Positions 1 through 6,426 of a stretch of DNA of 18,819 nt are shown piece by piece. Source of the stretch: Alphaproteobacteria bacterium (GTDB lineage Bacteria > Pseudomonadota > Alphaproteobacteria > Micavibrionales > Micavibrionaceae); assembly GCA_002701555.1 (NCBI GenBank), contig NZVS01000008.1:1-18819 (forward strand). Direction: 5' to 3'. Below the pieces are notes generated by a model that was not told the origin of the DNA, did not search any database, and worked only from the letters and a program-made list of their open reading frames with translations. Made by a program: the position numbers and the translations under genes. How positions within the stretch are numbered: the first letter of the stretch is position 1; each line of letters starts with the position of its first letter.

Positions 1-29
1 ATTGTATTTAGTTTTTCATCTATAGACAT
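1..29 (-). CDS. 5' end of a gene running off the left edge, possibly peptide chain release factor 1
   Basis: An ATG on the minus strand opens 24 bases downstream of the ispG stop and stays open to the window edge, giving only nine full codons (MSIDEKLNT). The spacing and strand suggest it is the next gene of the rodZ-ispG transcription unit. In alphaproteobacteria ispG is often followed by hisS and prfA. The visible residues do not look like a HisS start but are compatible with a short helical PrfA N-terminus. This is an inference from nine residues and position; another gene is quite possible. Confidence 0.35.
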
Positions 30-53
30 GTTCTTATTACCTGCAAAGTAAAC

Positions 54-1184
54 TTAAGCGGCATTTTGGGATTCGATTTCGGCGGCTTTTTGCTCAACCA
101 TTTGAACAATATGATCAATAATTGATTTATCACCTTCGTTCAAGCGGTGGGCTGTTTTTCCACCAATATATATTTGGTGAGTACCTTTCCCACCACCGGT
201 AAGCCCGATATCAGTCATTAAAGCTTCGCCTGGACCATTGACGACACATCCGATAATAGAGACCGTAAGAGGCGTACTTATATGCGCCAATCTTTTTTCA
301 ATTTCTGTAACTGTCTCGATAACATTAAATTGTTGACGGGCGCATGATGGACACGAAATTACATTCACTCCTCTGTGACGAAGACCGAGTGATTTCAAAA
401 TCTCGAAACCAACCTTAATTTCCTCGACAGGATCAGCTGACAGAGATACACGGATAGTGTCCCCGATCCCCGCCCATAAAAGGTTTCCCATACCGATAGC
501 AGATTTGACAGTTCCGGAAGTAAGCCCCCCTGCTTCAGTAATTCCAACATGCAAAGGATAGTCACAAACTTCTGCCAACTGCATGTAGGCCGCTACGGCC
601 AAAAAAACATCCGAAGCTTTGCAGGATATTTTAAAATTGAAGAAATCGTTATCTTCCAAAATAGCTATATGGCGCTGTGCGGACTCCACCATTGCTTCAG
701 GACATGGCTCACCATATTTATCAAGCAGATCGCGCTCCAAAGAGCCGGCATTAACACCTATGCGCATCGAGCAATTATTGTCTTTCGCAGCCCTGATAAC
801 TTCTTTAACGCGTTCATCAGAACCAATATTTCCAGGGTTAATTCGTAGACAGGCTGCACCGTTTTCGGCGGCCTCTATACCCCGTTTGTAATGAAAATGA
901 ATATCGGCAACGATAGGCACATTAACTTGCGCCGTTATATCTTTCAAAGCGAGCGATGAAGCTTCATCTGGACATGATACACGTACAATGTCAGCTCCCG
1001 CATCCTCCAGAGCTTTTATCTGCGCGACAGTTGCCGCTACATCCCTTGTATCTGTATTAGTCATAGATTGCACGGTAATTGGCGCGTCTCCACCCACAGC
1101 AACCTCACCAACAAATATTTGTCGTGATTTACGGCGTTGTATATGCCGCCATGGCCTGACCATTGTGTGATCTTGATGTGTCAT
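54..1184 (-). CDS. ispG: 4-hydroxy-3-methylbut-2-en-1-yl diphosphate synthase (flavodoxin/ferredoxin)
   Basis: IspG (GcpE) carries out the penultimate step of the MEP isoprenoid pathway in the cytosol, reductively opening MEcPP to HMBPP with a [4Fe-4S] cluster. The 376-residue protein is the compact bacterial form: a TIM-barrel half starting with GGDAPITVQSMTNTDT (31-46) and a C-terminal cluster domain. The expected cluster ligands are all present: CPSC (Cys278 and Cys281), Cys313 in GCVVNGPGE, and Glu320. The chosen ATG has AGGA almost touching it and a second AAAGG about ten bases upstream; Met8 is a possible alternative start, since many relatives begin close to the VRPWRHIQRRKS segment. 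It lies 14 bases after the rodZ-like stop, so the two are probably cotranscribed. The protein looks complete and functional. Confidence 0.96.
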   Translation of the reverse strand: MTHQDHTMVRPWRHIQRRKSRQIFVGEVAVGGDAPITVQSMTNTDTRDVAATVAQIKALEDAGADIVRVSCPDEASSLALKDITAQVNVPIVADIHFHYKRGIEAAENGAACLRINPGNIGSDERVKEVIRAAKDNNCSMRIGVNAGSLERDLLDKYGEPCPEAMVESAQRHIAILEDNDFFNFKISCKASDVFLAVAAYMQLAEVCDYPLHVGITEAGGLTSGTVKSAIGMGNLLWAGIGDTIRVSLSADPVEEIKVGFEILKSLGLRHRGVNVISCPSCARQQFNVIETVTEIEKRLAHISTPLTVSIIGCVVNGPGEALMTDIGLTGGGKGTHQIYIGGKTAHRLNEGDKSIIDHIVQMVEQKAAEIESQNAA

Positions 1185-1198
1185 TTCCTAAAAACCTT

Positions 1199-2035
1199 TT
1201 ATTCGACCTTTTTTGTCGAGACACCACTTAAATAATCCCTCAACTGCTCCCTGTCCAATGGAATATCCCTTATTACGTCACCTTTTTCTCCAATATTTTC
1301 CCACAAAGCCTCATCTATCTGTATTGAAGTCGATGCCGCATCACCGGTAGTTAAGGTGTATCCCGTTAAATTTTTTGGTAACTGAAAGACTTCCCCTTTT
1401 TTTAGTACTCCCGAATATAGAGGCGGAGATGTATCACTGATAACCTGTATCCAGATATTCTCAATCGCAACAATATGAATACCTTTTTCAATACTTTCTT
1501 TCAGTTCCCTGTTCCTCACCTCTTCTTCCTCGAGTAATGCCGCAAGTTTCCGGGAGTTTGCAGTCAAGTCTTGTCTGACACTATCTGGTACCTCTGGTAT
1601 AGAATATTGTTCTGAATCCCTTTCAAACCTGTTTTTGCCTAAAGTGTTATAAACAATGGAAAACGCAAACAAAGAACAAAGACATATAAATAAAAGCCAG
1701 CGGTTAGAGATATATGTCTCAGTATCGACCTTGGCTTCAAGGTTTAGTTCAGGTTCAAAGTGCCTGCCTGCATTTTTCATCTTATAAAGCTCTGCCATAT
1801 CCTCGCCGACAAGCCCAAGATAGGATGCATATGTCTTAATAAAACCCACTACATAAATCGGTGAAGGAAGGTCATCGTCGTTGTTTTCTTCAATAGCACG
1901 TAAGTTTTTTACCGGTATTTTTGTGTATGCGGCTACATCGGCAATGCTTATTCCGTCAAGCTCACGTGTCTCACGCAAAATATCGCCCGCTGTTTTATCA
2001 CCGCTTTTATAAAGAATATCTTCCCTGTCACTCAT
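1199..2035 (-). CDS. rodZ: RodZ-like helix-turn-helix membrane protein
   Basis: This 278-residue protein has the three-part RodZ layout. A cytoplasmic HTH_25 domain spans about 17-75 (GDILRETRELDGISIADVAA, then KIPVKNLRAIEENNDDDLPS). A single transmembrane helix lies at about 113-131 (WLLFICLCSLFAFSIVYN). A periplasmic DUF4115-type beta domain follows at about 188-265, with a coiled region (about 160-185) in between. RodZ links MreB filaments to the elongasome and helps set rod shape; in alphaproteobacteria these HTH proteins are often annotated only as HTH/DUF4115. The start has AGGA six bases upstream. It is upstream of ispG in the same direction, an arrangement common in proteobacteria, and divergent from ubiG across 63 bases. 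The domain call is firm; the shape role is inferred from the family. Confidence 0.85.
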   Translation of the reverse strand: MSDREDILYKSGDKTAGDILRETRELDGISIADVAAYTKIPVKNLRAIEENNDDDLPSPIYVVGFIKTYASYLGLVGEDMAELYKMKNAGRHFEPELNLEAKVDTETYISNRWLLFICLCSLFAFSIVYNTLGKNRFERDSEQYSIPEVPDSVRQDLTANSRKLAALLEEEEVRNRELKESIEKGIHIVAIENIWIQVISDTSPPLYSGVLKKGEVFQLPKNLTGYTLTTGDAASTSIQIDEALWENIGEKGDVIRDIPLDREQLRDYLSGVSTKKVE

Positions 2036-2098
2036 CTGGAGTCCTAAGCCTTAAACACTGATTTACAAGTCATACCATCATGGAGTACAACATAATGT

Positions 2099-2830
2099 AT
2101 GAGCACGGTCGATCGCAAAGAAATTATACACTTTCAAAAAGATTCCAAAACATGGTGGGATCCGGATGGCCCATTCGCCCCCCTCCACAAACTAAATCCA
2201 GTGCGCCTGGAGTTTATTTTCACTGAAATGGATGCTCATTTTCATATCAAGCCAAGCTCATCTCGGCTTCGGTATCAAGGGTTAAAAGTTCTTGATATAG
2301 GCTGTGGGGGAGGCCTTGTTTCTGAACCATTTTCCAGACTCGGCGCTGACGTCACTGGATGCGATGCCGATGAAAAAGCAATAAATATTGCCCGGGACCA
2401 CGCTAAGGGCCAAAACCTCAATATCAGATATAAAAATATGGCTGTCGAAGAGCTTGATAGTACCGAGAAATTTGACGTTATTACTGCTTTGGAAATAATA
2501 GAACATGTTAATGAGCCTGAGCTATTTCTTCAAACATGCATAGATAGGCTTGACCCTGATGGAATATTATTCCTTTCCACTTTAAACAGAAGTAACAAAG
2601 GCTACATTTTAGGTAAATTCGCAGCTGAATATCTTTTAAACTGGGTGCCTAAAGGAACACATGATTGGAAAAAATTTTTTAAGCCAAGTGAAATTGCCAA
2701 AATGTTACGTACGTACAGCTTAAATTTAAACTCTATAAAAGGAATTACTTACAATCCCTTAAAAGGTATTTTTGAACTAAGCTCTCACGATCTTGATGTA
2801 AATTATATATTATCTGCCGTACGTAAATAA
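2099..2830 (+). CDS. ubiG: Ubiquinone biosynthesis O-methyltransferase
   Basis: UbiG catalyses both O-methylations of ubiquinone synthesis using S-adenosylmethionine, on the cytoplasmic face of the inner membrane. The 243-residue protein has the family opening WWDPDGPFAPLHKLNP (19-34), SAM motif I LDIGCGGG (65-72), an acidic residue after strand 2 (GCDADEKA, 87-94), the ALEIIEHV motif (130-137), and the UbiG-specific block LSTLNRSNKGYILGKFAAEY (159-178) followed by KGTHDWKKFFKPSE. Length matches the family. The ATG at 2099 has no good Shine-Dalgarno; GGAG sits 13 bases upstream, and nearby ATGs at 2080 and 2095 are out of frame. It is the first gene of a plus-strand group, divergent from rodZ. 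In many alphaproteobacteria ubiG neighbours lysC, which is absent here. Confidence 0.95.
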   Translation: MSTVDRKEIIHFQKDSKTWWDPDGPFAPLHKLNPVRLEFIFTEMDAHFHIKPSSSRLRYQGLKVLDIGCGGGLVSEPFSRLGADVTGCDADEKAINIARDHAKGQNLNIRYKNMAVEELDSTEKFDVITALEIIEHVNEPELFLQTCIDRLDPDGILFLSTLNRSNKGYILGKFAAEYLLNWVPKGTHDWKKFFKPSEIAKMLRTYSLNLNSIKGITYNPLKGIFELSSHDLDVNYILSAVRK

Positions 2831-2900
2831 ATCACAGCATCTGTGAGTGAAAAGTTTTTTTTATTGGCAAAACCACTATCACAGCTTTAAATTAAACCTT

Positions 2901-3107
2901 ATGAATATTGTAATAATATCCCTACTCATTACTGCGGTACTTATGACACTTGTTTCCTTGCTAGGAGGGTTATTCCTTATGGCCAAAGGCGGCGAACTTA
3001 ATAAAAGATATGGTAATGCTTTTATGAGAGCCAGGGTTGTATCTCAAGGGCTTACCATTGTTTTATTTGTTATAGCTTTTTTTCTAATGGGTGTACGCAC
3101 ACTATAA
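2901..3107 (+). CDS. Twin-transmembrane protein of the HIG1 type
   Basis: A 68-residue protein with two hydrophobic helices (about 3-24 and 46-66) joined by a short basic loop, MAKGGELNKRYGNAFMRAR. This is the hallmark of HIG1 (hypoxia-induced gene 1) domain proteins; mitochondrial members associate with respiratory supercomplexes, while bacterial ones are uncharacterised. The reading frame stays open upstream to a GTG at 2847, but the added 18 residues (MKSFFYWQNHYHSFKLNL) are unlike the family. The ATG at 2901 gives the usual length and a membrane-proximal N-terminus, so I prefer it despite a weak ribosome site. It lies 21 bases before etfB. In other alphaproteobacteria this gene is typically separated from etfB by a cob(I)alamin adenosyltransferase gene, which is missing here. 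Confidence 0.8.
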   Translation: MNIVIISLLITAVLMTLVSLLGGLFLMAKGGELNKRYGNAFMRARVVSQGLTIVLFVIAFFLMGVRTL

Positions 3108-3115
3108 ATTCTATC

Positions 3116-3121
3116 AAGGAG
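3116..3121 (+). promoter_or_regulatory. Strong Shine-Dalgarno site for etfB
   Basis: AAGGAG stands seven bases before the etfB ATG. It is the clearest ribosome binding site in the window, where many starts have weak or no Shine-Dalgarno, and it supports both the start choice and high expression of the ETF pair. Confidence 0.8.
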
Positions 3122-3128
3122 TAACCAG

Positions 3129-3893
3129 ATGAAAATTCTTGTGCCTGTTAAACGGGTCGTAGATTATAACGTCAAAATCAGAATAAAGTCTGATCAATCA
3201 GGAGTCGAAGATTCAAACGTTAAAATGTCCCTAAATCCTTTTGACGAGATCGCTATTGAAGAAGCTGTGAGACTTAAAGAAGCTGGAAAAGCTTCCGAGA
3301 TAATTGTTGTAACTATAGGCCCTGAAAAAGCACAGGATATTTTAAGAACCGCTATGGCAATGGGTGCAGATAGAGGTGTACTTGTTTCGACAGATTTAAA
3401 AATTGATCTTGGCGGAATTGAACCATTAATGGTTGCAAAATGCCTGAAAGCACTTATTGAAAATGAAAAGCCCGATATGGTCATTATGGGCAAGCAAGCC
3501 ATTGATGATGACTCAAATCAGACAGGGCAGATGCTATCAGCTCTTTTAGGATGGCCCCAAGCTACATTTGCATCCAATATAGAAATAGATAATGGTCAGG
3601 CTAACGTAACGAGGGAAGTGGATGGCGGCCTTGAGACTCTAAAAGTTGCTTTGCCGGCTGTTGTAACGACTGATTTACGCCTTAACGAACCTCGCTACGC
3701 ATCCCTCCCAAATATCATGAAGGCCAAAAAGAAACCTTTAGATAACAAACAACTGAGCGATTTTAACATTAAGCTCACTCCTCGCCTCAAACTCGTTAGT
3801 GTAGAGGAACCTCCTAAGCGCGAAGGCGGAGAGATTGTCAGCAATGTAGATGAACTTTTAGACAAGCTAAAAAATGAAGCAAAGGTGATTTAG
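3129..3893 (+). CDS. etfB: Electron transfer flavoprotein beta subunit
   Basis: EtfB pairs with EtfA to form a soluble heterodimer that carries electrons from acyl-CoA and other dehydrogenases to ETF:ubiquinone oxidoreductase. At 254 residues it has normal length. Visible family features are the N-terminal MKILVPVKRVVDYNVKIRIK, the segment SLNPFDEIAIEEAVRLKEAG (34-53), the nucleotide (AMP) region MGKQAIDDDSNQTGQMLSALLGWPQ (120-144), and the partner-recognition loop NEPRYASLPNIMKAKKKP (186-203). The last includes the leucine (Leu193) that corresponds to the docking leucine of the human protein. This is the group I housekeeping type rather than a FixA/bifurcating type, judged from overall similarity. 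etfA follows after three bases. Confidence 0.96.
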   Translation: MKILVPVKRVVDYNVKIRIKSDQSGVEDSNVKMSLNPFDEIAIEEAVRLKEAGKASEIIVVTIGPEKAQDILRTAMAMGADRGVLVSTDLKIDLGGIEPLMVAKCLKALIENEKPDMVIMGKQAIDDDSNQTGQMLSALLGWPQATFASNIEIDNGQANVTREVDGGLETLKVALPAVVTTDLRLNEPRYASLPNIMKAKKKPLDNKQLSDFNIKLTPRLKLVSVEEPPKREGGEIVSNVDELLDKLKNEAKVI

Positions 3894-3896
3894 ATT

Positions 3897-4835
3897 ATGA
3901 ATGTTTTGGTTATTGCAGAACACGACAATAAAGCACTTAAACCTGCAACATTGAATGTGATTACAGCCGCAAGCAGATTTAGCGGAAACATTGATATTCT
4001 GATCGCAGGAGGAAATTGTCAGGACGTTGCAAAAGAAGCTTCTACTATAAAAGGGATAAATGACGTCATATGCATGTCAGACGCTGCTTTGGAAGCCCAG
4101 CTTGCAGAACCTCTCGCTGAAGCTGTCATCCAAATACAGGGCGATAAAAACTATAATGTTATTTTAGCTCCGGCATCAACATTCGGGAAAAACTTGCTTC
4201 CACGCATTTCGGCTTTGCTTGATGTACAGCAGATTTCAGACGTAATTGAAATTATATCCCCCTCTTCCTTTAAACGCCCAGTCTATGGAGGTCAGGCCAT
4301 TGCTACATTTGAGAGCAACGACGAGTTTAAAGTTATGACGGTTCGCGCGACAGCTTTTGATAAAGCAAGCACAGAGGGTGGTCAGGCCACAATTGAAGAG
4401 ATTTCTTTTAACTCCCCTAAAAATTTTGGTACTGCATTTGTAGGCCTGGAAGTAGCTAAAACAGAGCGACCTGAGCTAACAGGTGCGGAAAAAGTTGTGT
4501 CCGGTGGCCGGGCGCTTGGTTCAAAAGAAAATTTCAAAATGATAGAAGAGCTGGCGGATAAACTTGGTGCCGCTATAGGTGCATCAAGAGCTGCAGTTGA
4601 TGCTGGTTATGTACCAAATGACTATCAAGTCGGACAAACAGGTAAAGTAGTAGCACCAGAACTCTACATAGCTATAGGTATTTCAGGAGCCATTCAGCAC
4701 TTAGCGGGAATGAAAGACTCGAAAACTATAGTCGCCATTAATAAAGATGAGGAAGCCCCCATTTTCAAAATTGCTGATTACGGACTGGTTGGCGATCTTT
4801 TCGAAATATTGCCTGAACTTACAAAGAAGCTGTAA
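3897..4835 (+). CDS. etfA: Electron transfer flavoprotein alpha subunit
   Basis: EtfA (312 residues) supplies most of the FAD site of ETF. The N-terminal domain (about 1-180) begins MNVLVIAEHDNKALKPATLN and contains the APASTFGKNLLPRISALLDV segment (91-110). The C-terminal FAD domain has SGGRALGS (202-209), GASRAAVDAG (228-237), QVGQTGKVVAPELYIAIG (244-261), GISGAIQH (261-268) and AINKDEEAPIF (280-290), all expected contacts. The gene starts three bases after etfB, whose 3' end supplies an AAAGG ribosome site, so the pair is translated together. Its alphaproteobacterial neighbour is commonly a 3-hydroxybutyryl-CoA dehydrogenase gene; here the next gene is instead a convergent pentapeptide-repeat protein. 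Confidence 0.96.
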   Translation: MNVLVIAEHDNKALKPATLNVITAASRFSGNIDILIAGGNCQDVAKEASTIKGINDVICMSDAALEAQLAEPLAEAVIQIQGDKNYNVILAPASTFGKNLLPRISALLDVQQISDVIEIISPSSFKRPVYGGQAIATFESNDEFKVMTVRATAFDKASTEGGQATIEEISFNSPKNFGTAFVGLEVAKTERPELTGAEKVVSGGRALGSKENFKMIEELADKLGAAIGASRAAVDAGYVPNDYQVGQTGKVVAPELYIAIGISGAIQHLAGMKDSKTIVAINKDEEAPIFKIADYGLVGDLFEILPELTKKL

Positions 4836-4843
4836 AAACAGCT
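4828..4843 (+). other. Small inverted repeat over the etfA stop codon
   Basis: AGCTGT and ACAGCT flank a four-A loop, spanning the etfA TAA. The stem is only six base pairs and no T-run follows on the plus strand (next bases ACCATTC), so this is at best a weak 3'-end hairpin between the convergent etfA and pentapeptide genes. It is not a convincing intrinsic terminator. Confidence 0.25.
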
Positions 4844-4863
4844 ACCATTCAGCAAAGATGTAA

Positions 4864-6186
4864 CTAATGATCTTCGTCGGGGTTCGCTTTTAGTTTATTT
4901 AAGGAAAAAGCCCGTCCACGTTCCACATTATCCATTTTTGCATTATCCATTATTGCATCTTCAGTTTGTGCTTTATCGAGAATTGCACCTGTCAGATCAG
5001 CGCCGGTAAAATCAGCACCCGATAGATCCGTATAGGACAAATCTGCATATTGCAGGGAAGCATTTTTAAAATTGGCCCCTCTTAAATCACAATACCTGAA
5101 AACGGTCTCATCCAATATTGCCGAAGCAAAACGTTTTGCATCACCCCCAAAAACTAATGATGAGAAATCGGTGTTTTGCAGGTTTGCATGATTGAATCTG
5201 GCTTTTTCAAGTATTGCCCCACGAAAATCGGCCGATTCAAGATCACATCTTCTAAAGTCGGCTTCTTCTAAGTGGGCACGTTGCATTTCAACTCTGTAAA
5301 GGTTCATTCCAAAAAATTTGGCGCCGCGTCCTTGTATTGCGGTAAGTCTTTGTTGCTTGAGTGTTGTGAGCTCTCGCATGTCAATATCTGTAATATCGAG
5401 CTGTAATCCATTTTTACCTGCAGAATCAACCCATTGCCTATGCTTTTCAATCAACTTCACCAATGGCTCATCAAGATCAGCTACAGATTTCCCTATATTT
5501 TCACTTGTCAGTGCCCTTGTCAGGTCAACTCCTGCCTCTTTATCGCGTATCTCGCTAAGATCAACATCGGTTAAAATAGCATGGTTAAGCTTAGCACCTG
5601 AAAGCTGTATACCCTGAATATCCGCACCTGTCAGATCAGCGCCTTCCAGAACCGCATTCCTGAAGTCTGCTTGCTCAATTTTTGCTTGGGCAAGAATGGC
5701 GTCTGAAAAGTCTGCTTTGTTTGCCAAACATCCGGCAAGCCTCGCACCTGTAAGATTAGCTCCTCTGAAATTAACAGCCGTAGCTTCGCTTTGTGAGGAT
5801 TGTCCAAACAATCCTCCCTCCCTCAGGTCGGCCTCTTTCAAATCTGTCCGCTCAAGATCGGCACCTTCAATCTTAGAACCACGTAAGTCAGCTCGTACGA
5901 ACGAAGCTTTATTCAGCGTAGAGAAACTTAAATCGCATGCAAAAAGGGATGCTTCCTGAAAACTTGTACCTGTCAGATCCATTTTACGCATTTTAACATT
6001 TGTAAAATCCACACGGCGCAAGTCTTGGTGTTTGATTTCCAAATCACTTAAATCTACATTCTTTAATATAGCCCTGCGTCCTCCAATGCGTCCTTGTAAA
6101 AAACGCGCGTGGAGACTAACAAGGGCATCCAACTGATCCTGAGTAAATTTTTCATTTATAGAATCTGTGGACTGCACTTGTGACAT
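4864..6186 (-). CDS. Pentapeptide-repeat protein with two solenoid halves
   Basis: A 440-residue protein dominated by A(D/N)LXX-type pentapeptide repeats, which fold as a right-handed square beta helix. No signal peptide or transmembrane helix is visible, so it is probably cytoplasmic. The repeats fall in two blocks, about 40-212 and 276-425. Each is preceded by a similar non-repeat cap: residues 20-45 (ALVSLHARFLQGRIGGRRAI) and 242-268 (LVKLIEKHRQWVDSAGKNGL), both with a His-aromatic/Leu-small-Gly pattern. This suggests duplication of a capped solenoid module. An exact 20-base repeat (4985-5004 and 5624-5643), encoding the same GADLTGA turn, supports repeat turnover. Some pentapeptide proteins mimic DNA and protect gyrase, but nothing here specifically shows that. 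The gene is convergent with etfA and divergent from the lipoprotein gene. No clear Shine-Dalgarno precedes the ATG. Function unknown. Confidence 0.9.
   Translation of the reverse strand: MSQVQSTDSINEKFTQDQLDALVSLHARFLQGRIGGRRAILKNVDLSDLEIKHQDLRRVDFTNVKMRKMDLTGTSFQEASLFACDLSFSTLNKASFVRADLRGSKIEGADLERTDLKEADLREGGLFGQSSQSEATAVNFRGANLTGARLAGCLANKADFSDAILAQAKIEQADFRNAVLEGADLTGADIQGIQLSGAKLNHAILTDVDLSEIRDKEAGVDLTRALTSENIGKSVADLDEPLVKLIEKHRQWVDSAGKNGLQLDITDIDMRELTTLKQQRLTAIQGRGAKFFGMNLYRVEMQRAHLEEADFRRCDLESADFRGAILEKARFNHANLQNTDFSSLVFGGDAKRFASAILDETVFRYCDLRGANFKNASLQYADLSYTDLSGADFTGADLTGAILDKAQTEDAIMDNAKMDNVERGRAFSLNKLKANPDEDH
4985..5643. repeat. Pair of exact 20-base repeats inside the pentapeptide gene
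   Basis: Identical 20-base copies lie at 4985-5004 and 5624-5643, with a related shorter copy (CCTGTCAGATC) near 5969-5979. On the coding strand they encode the consensus turn G-A-D-L-T-G. Codon-level identity across 640 bases exceeds what the protein repeat alone requires, so recent duplication or gene conversion between turns is a reasonable inference. Confidence 0.6.
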
Positions 6187-6300
6187 AAGGAAAGAAAATC
6201 CGTAGTTAATAAGAAATATTTATGTTTATATAATACTTAAGATAATAAGTGTGCCGTGAATAGGTTAATATTCTTTTAGTATAATACAGAGGACATCAAT
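6187..6300. promoter_or_regulatory. AT-rich divergent promoter region between pentapeptide and lipoprotein genes
   Basis: These 114 bases separate two divergent starts and must hold promoters for both. On the plus strand a perfect TATAAT (6280-6285) lies 17 bases after a poor -35 (TGAATA, 6257-6262). Transcription from it would begin near 6292, inside the AGAGGA ribosome site (6288-6293) of the lipoprotein gene, giving an almost leaderless mRNA; it may therefore be coincidental. The minus-strand side is AT-rich with several TATAAA/TATTAT-like hexamers, none with a convincing -35. Confidence 0.4.
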
Positions 6301-6426
6301 ATGCGAGTTTGTATCTTAATTTTTTCTATTTTTTTATGCGGTTGCGGTATAAAACCCAACCATGTTGATGCGCCTTCGGACACGATTCAGGACACTTTCC
6401 CGCAACAATACCCATCCTCGGATTAA
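6301..6426 (+). CDS. Small LptM-like outer-membrane lipoprotein
   Basis: A 41-residue reading frame with AGAGGA seven bases before its ATG. It starts with a lipoprotein signal (MRVCILIFSIFLCGC) whose lipobox LCG|C places the lipidated cysteine at residue 15. The mature part is only about 27 residues and begins CGIKPN, resembling the CGxKGP start of the LptM/YifL family; it ends FPQQYPSSD, reminiscent of the YPRQYP tails I recall from alphaproteobacterial members. LptM in enterobacteria assists maturation of the LPS translocon LptD. In alphaproteobacteria the homologue usually sits between argH and lysA, upstream of the TIGR02302 gene; here lysA is absent and the stop codon directly abuts the TIGR02302 ATG. 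The lipoprotein call is strong; the LptM link rests on motif and position. Confidence 0.8.
   Translation: MRVCILIFSIFLCGCGIKPNHVDAPSDTIQDTFPQQYPSSD

Noticed and set aside
2847..2900. GTG start at 2847 for the HIG1-type protein
   Set aside because: The 18 extra residues are unlike the family, and the ATG at 2901 gives the usual 68-residue length.
4828..4843. The hairpin at the etfA stop as an intrinsic terminator
   Set aside because: The stem is only 6 bp, overlaps the stop codon and lacks a T-tract; kept only as a low-confidence inverted repeat.
5318..5959. Plus-strand frames of 87-99 codons opposite the pentapeptide gene
   Set aside because: The repetitive pentapeptide coding sequence keeps the opposite strand open; the translations are Ser/Leu/Ala-rich with no recognisable domain.
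4864..6186. Calling the pentapeptide protein a quinolone-resistance (Qnr/MfpA) protein
   Set aside because: It is about twice the length of Qnr/MfpA, has two capped blocks, and shows no Qnr loop features or resistance context.
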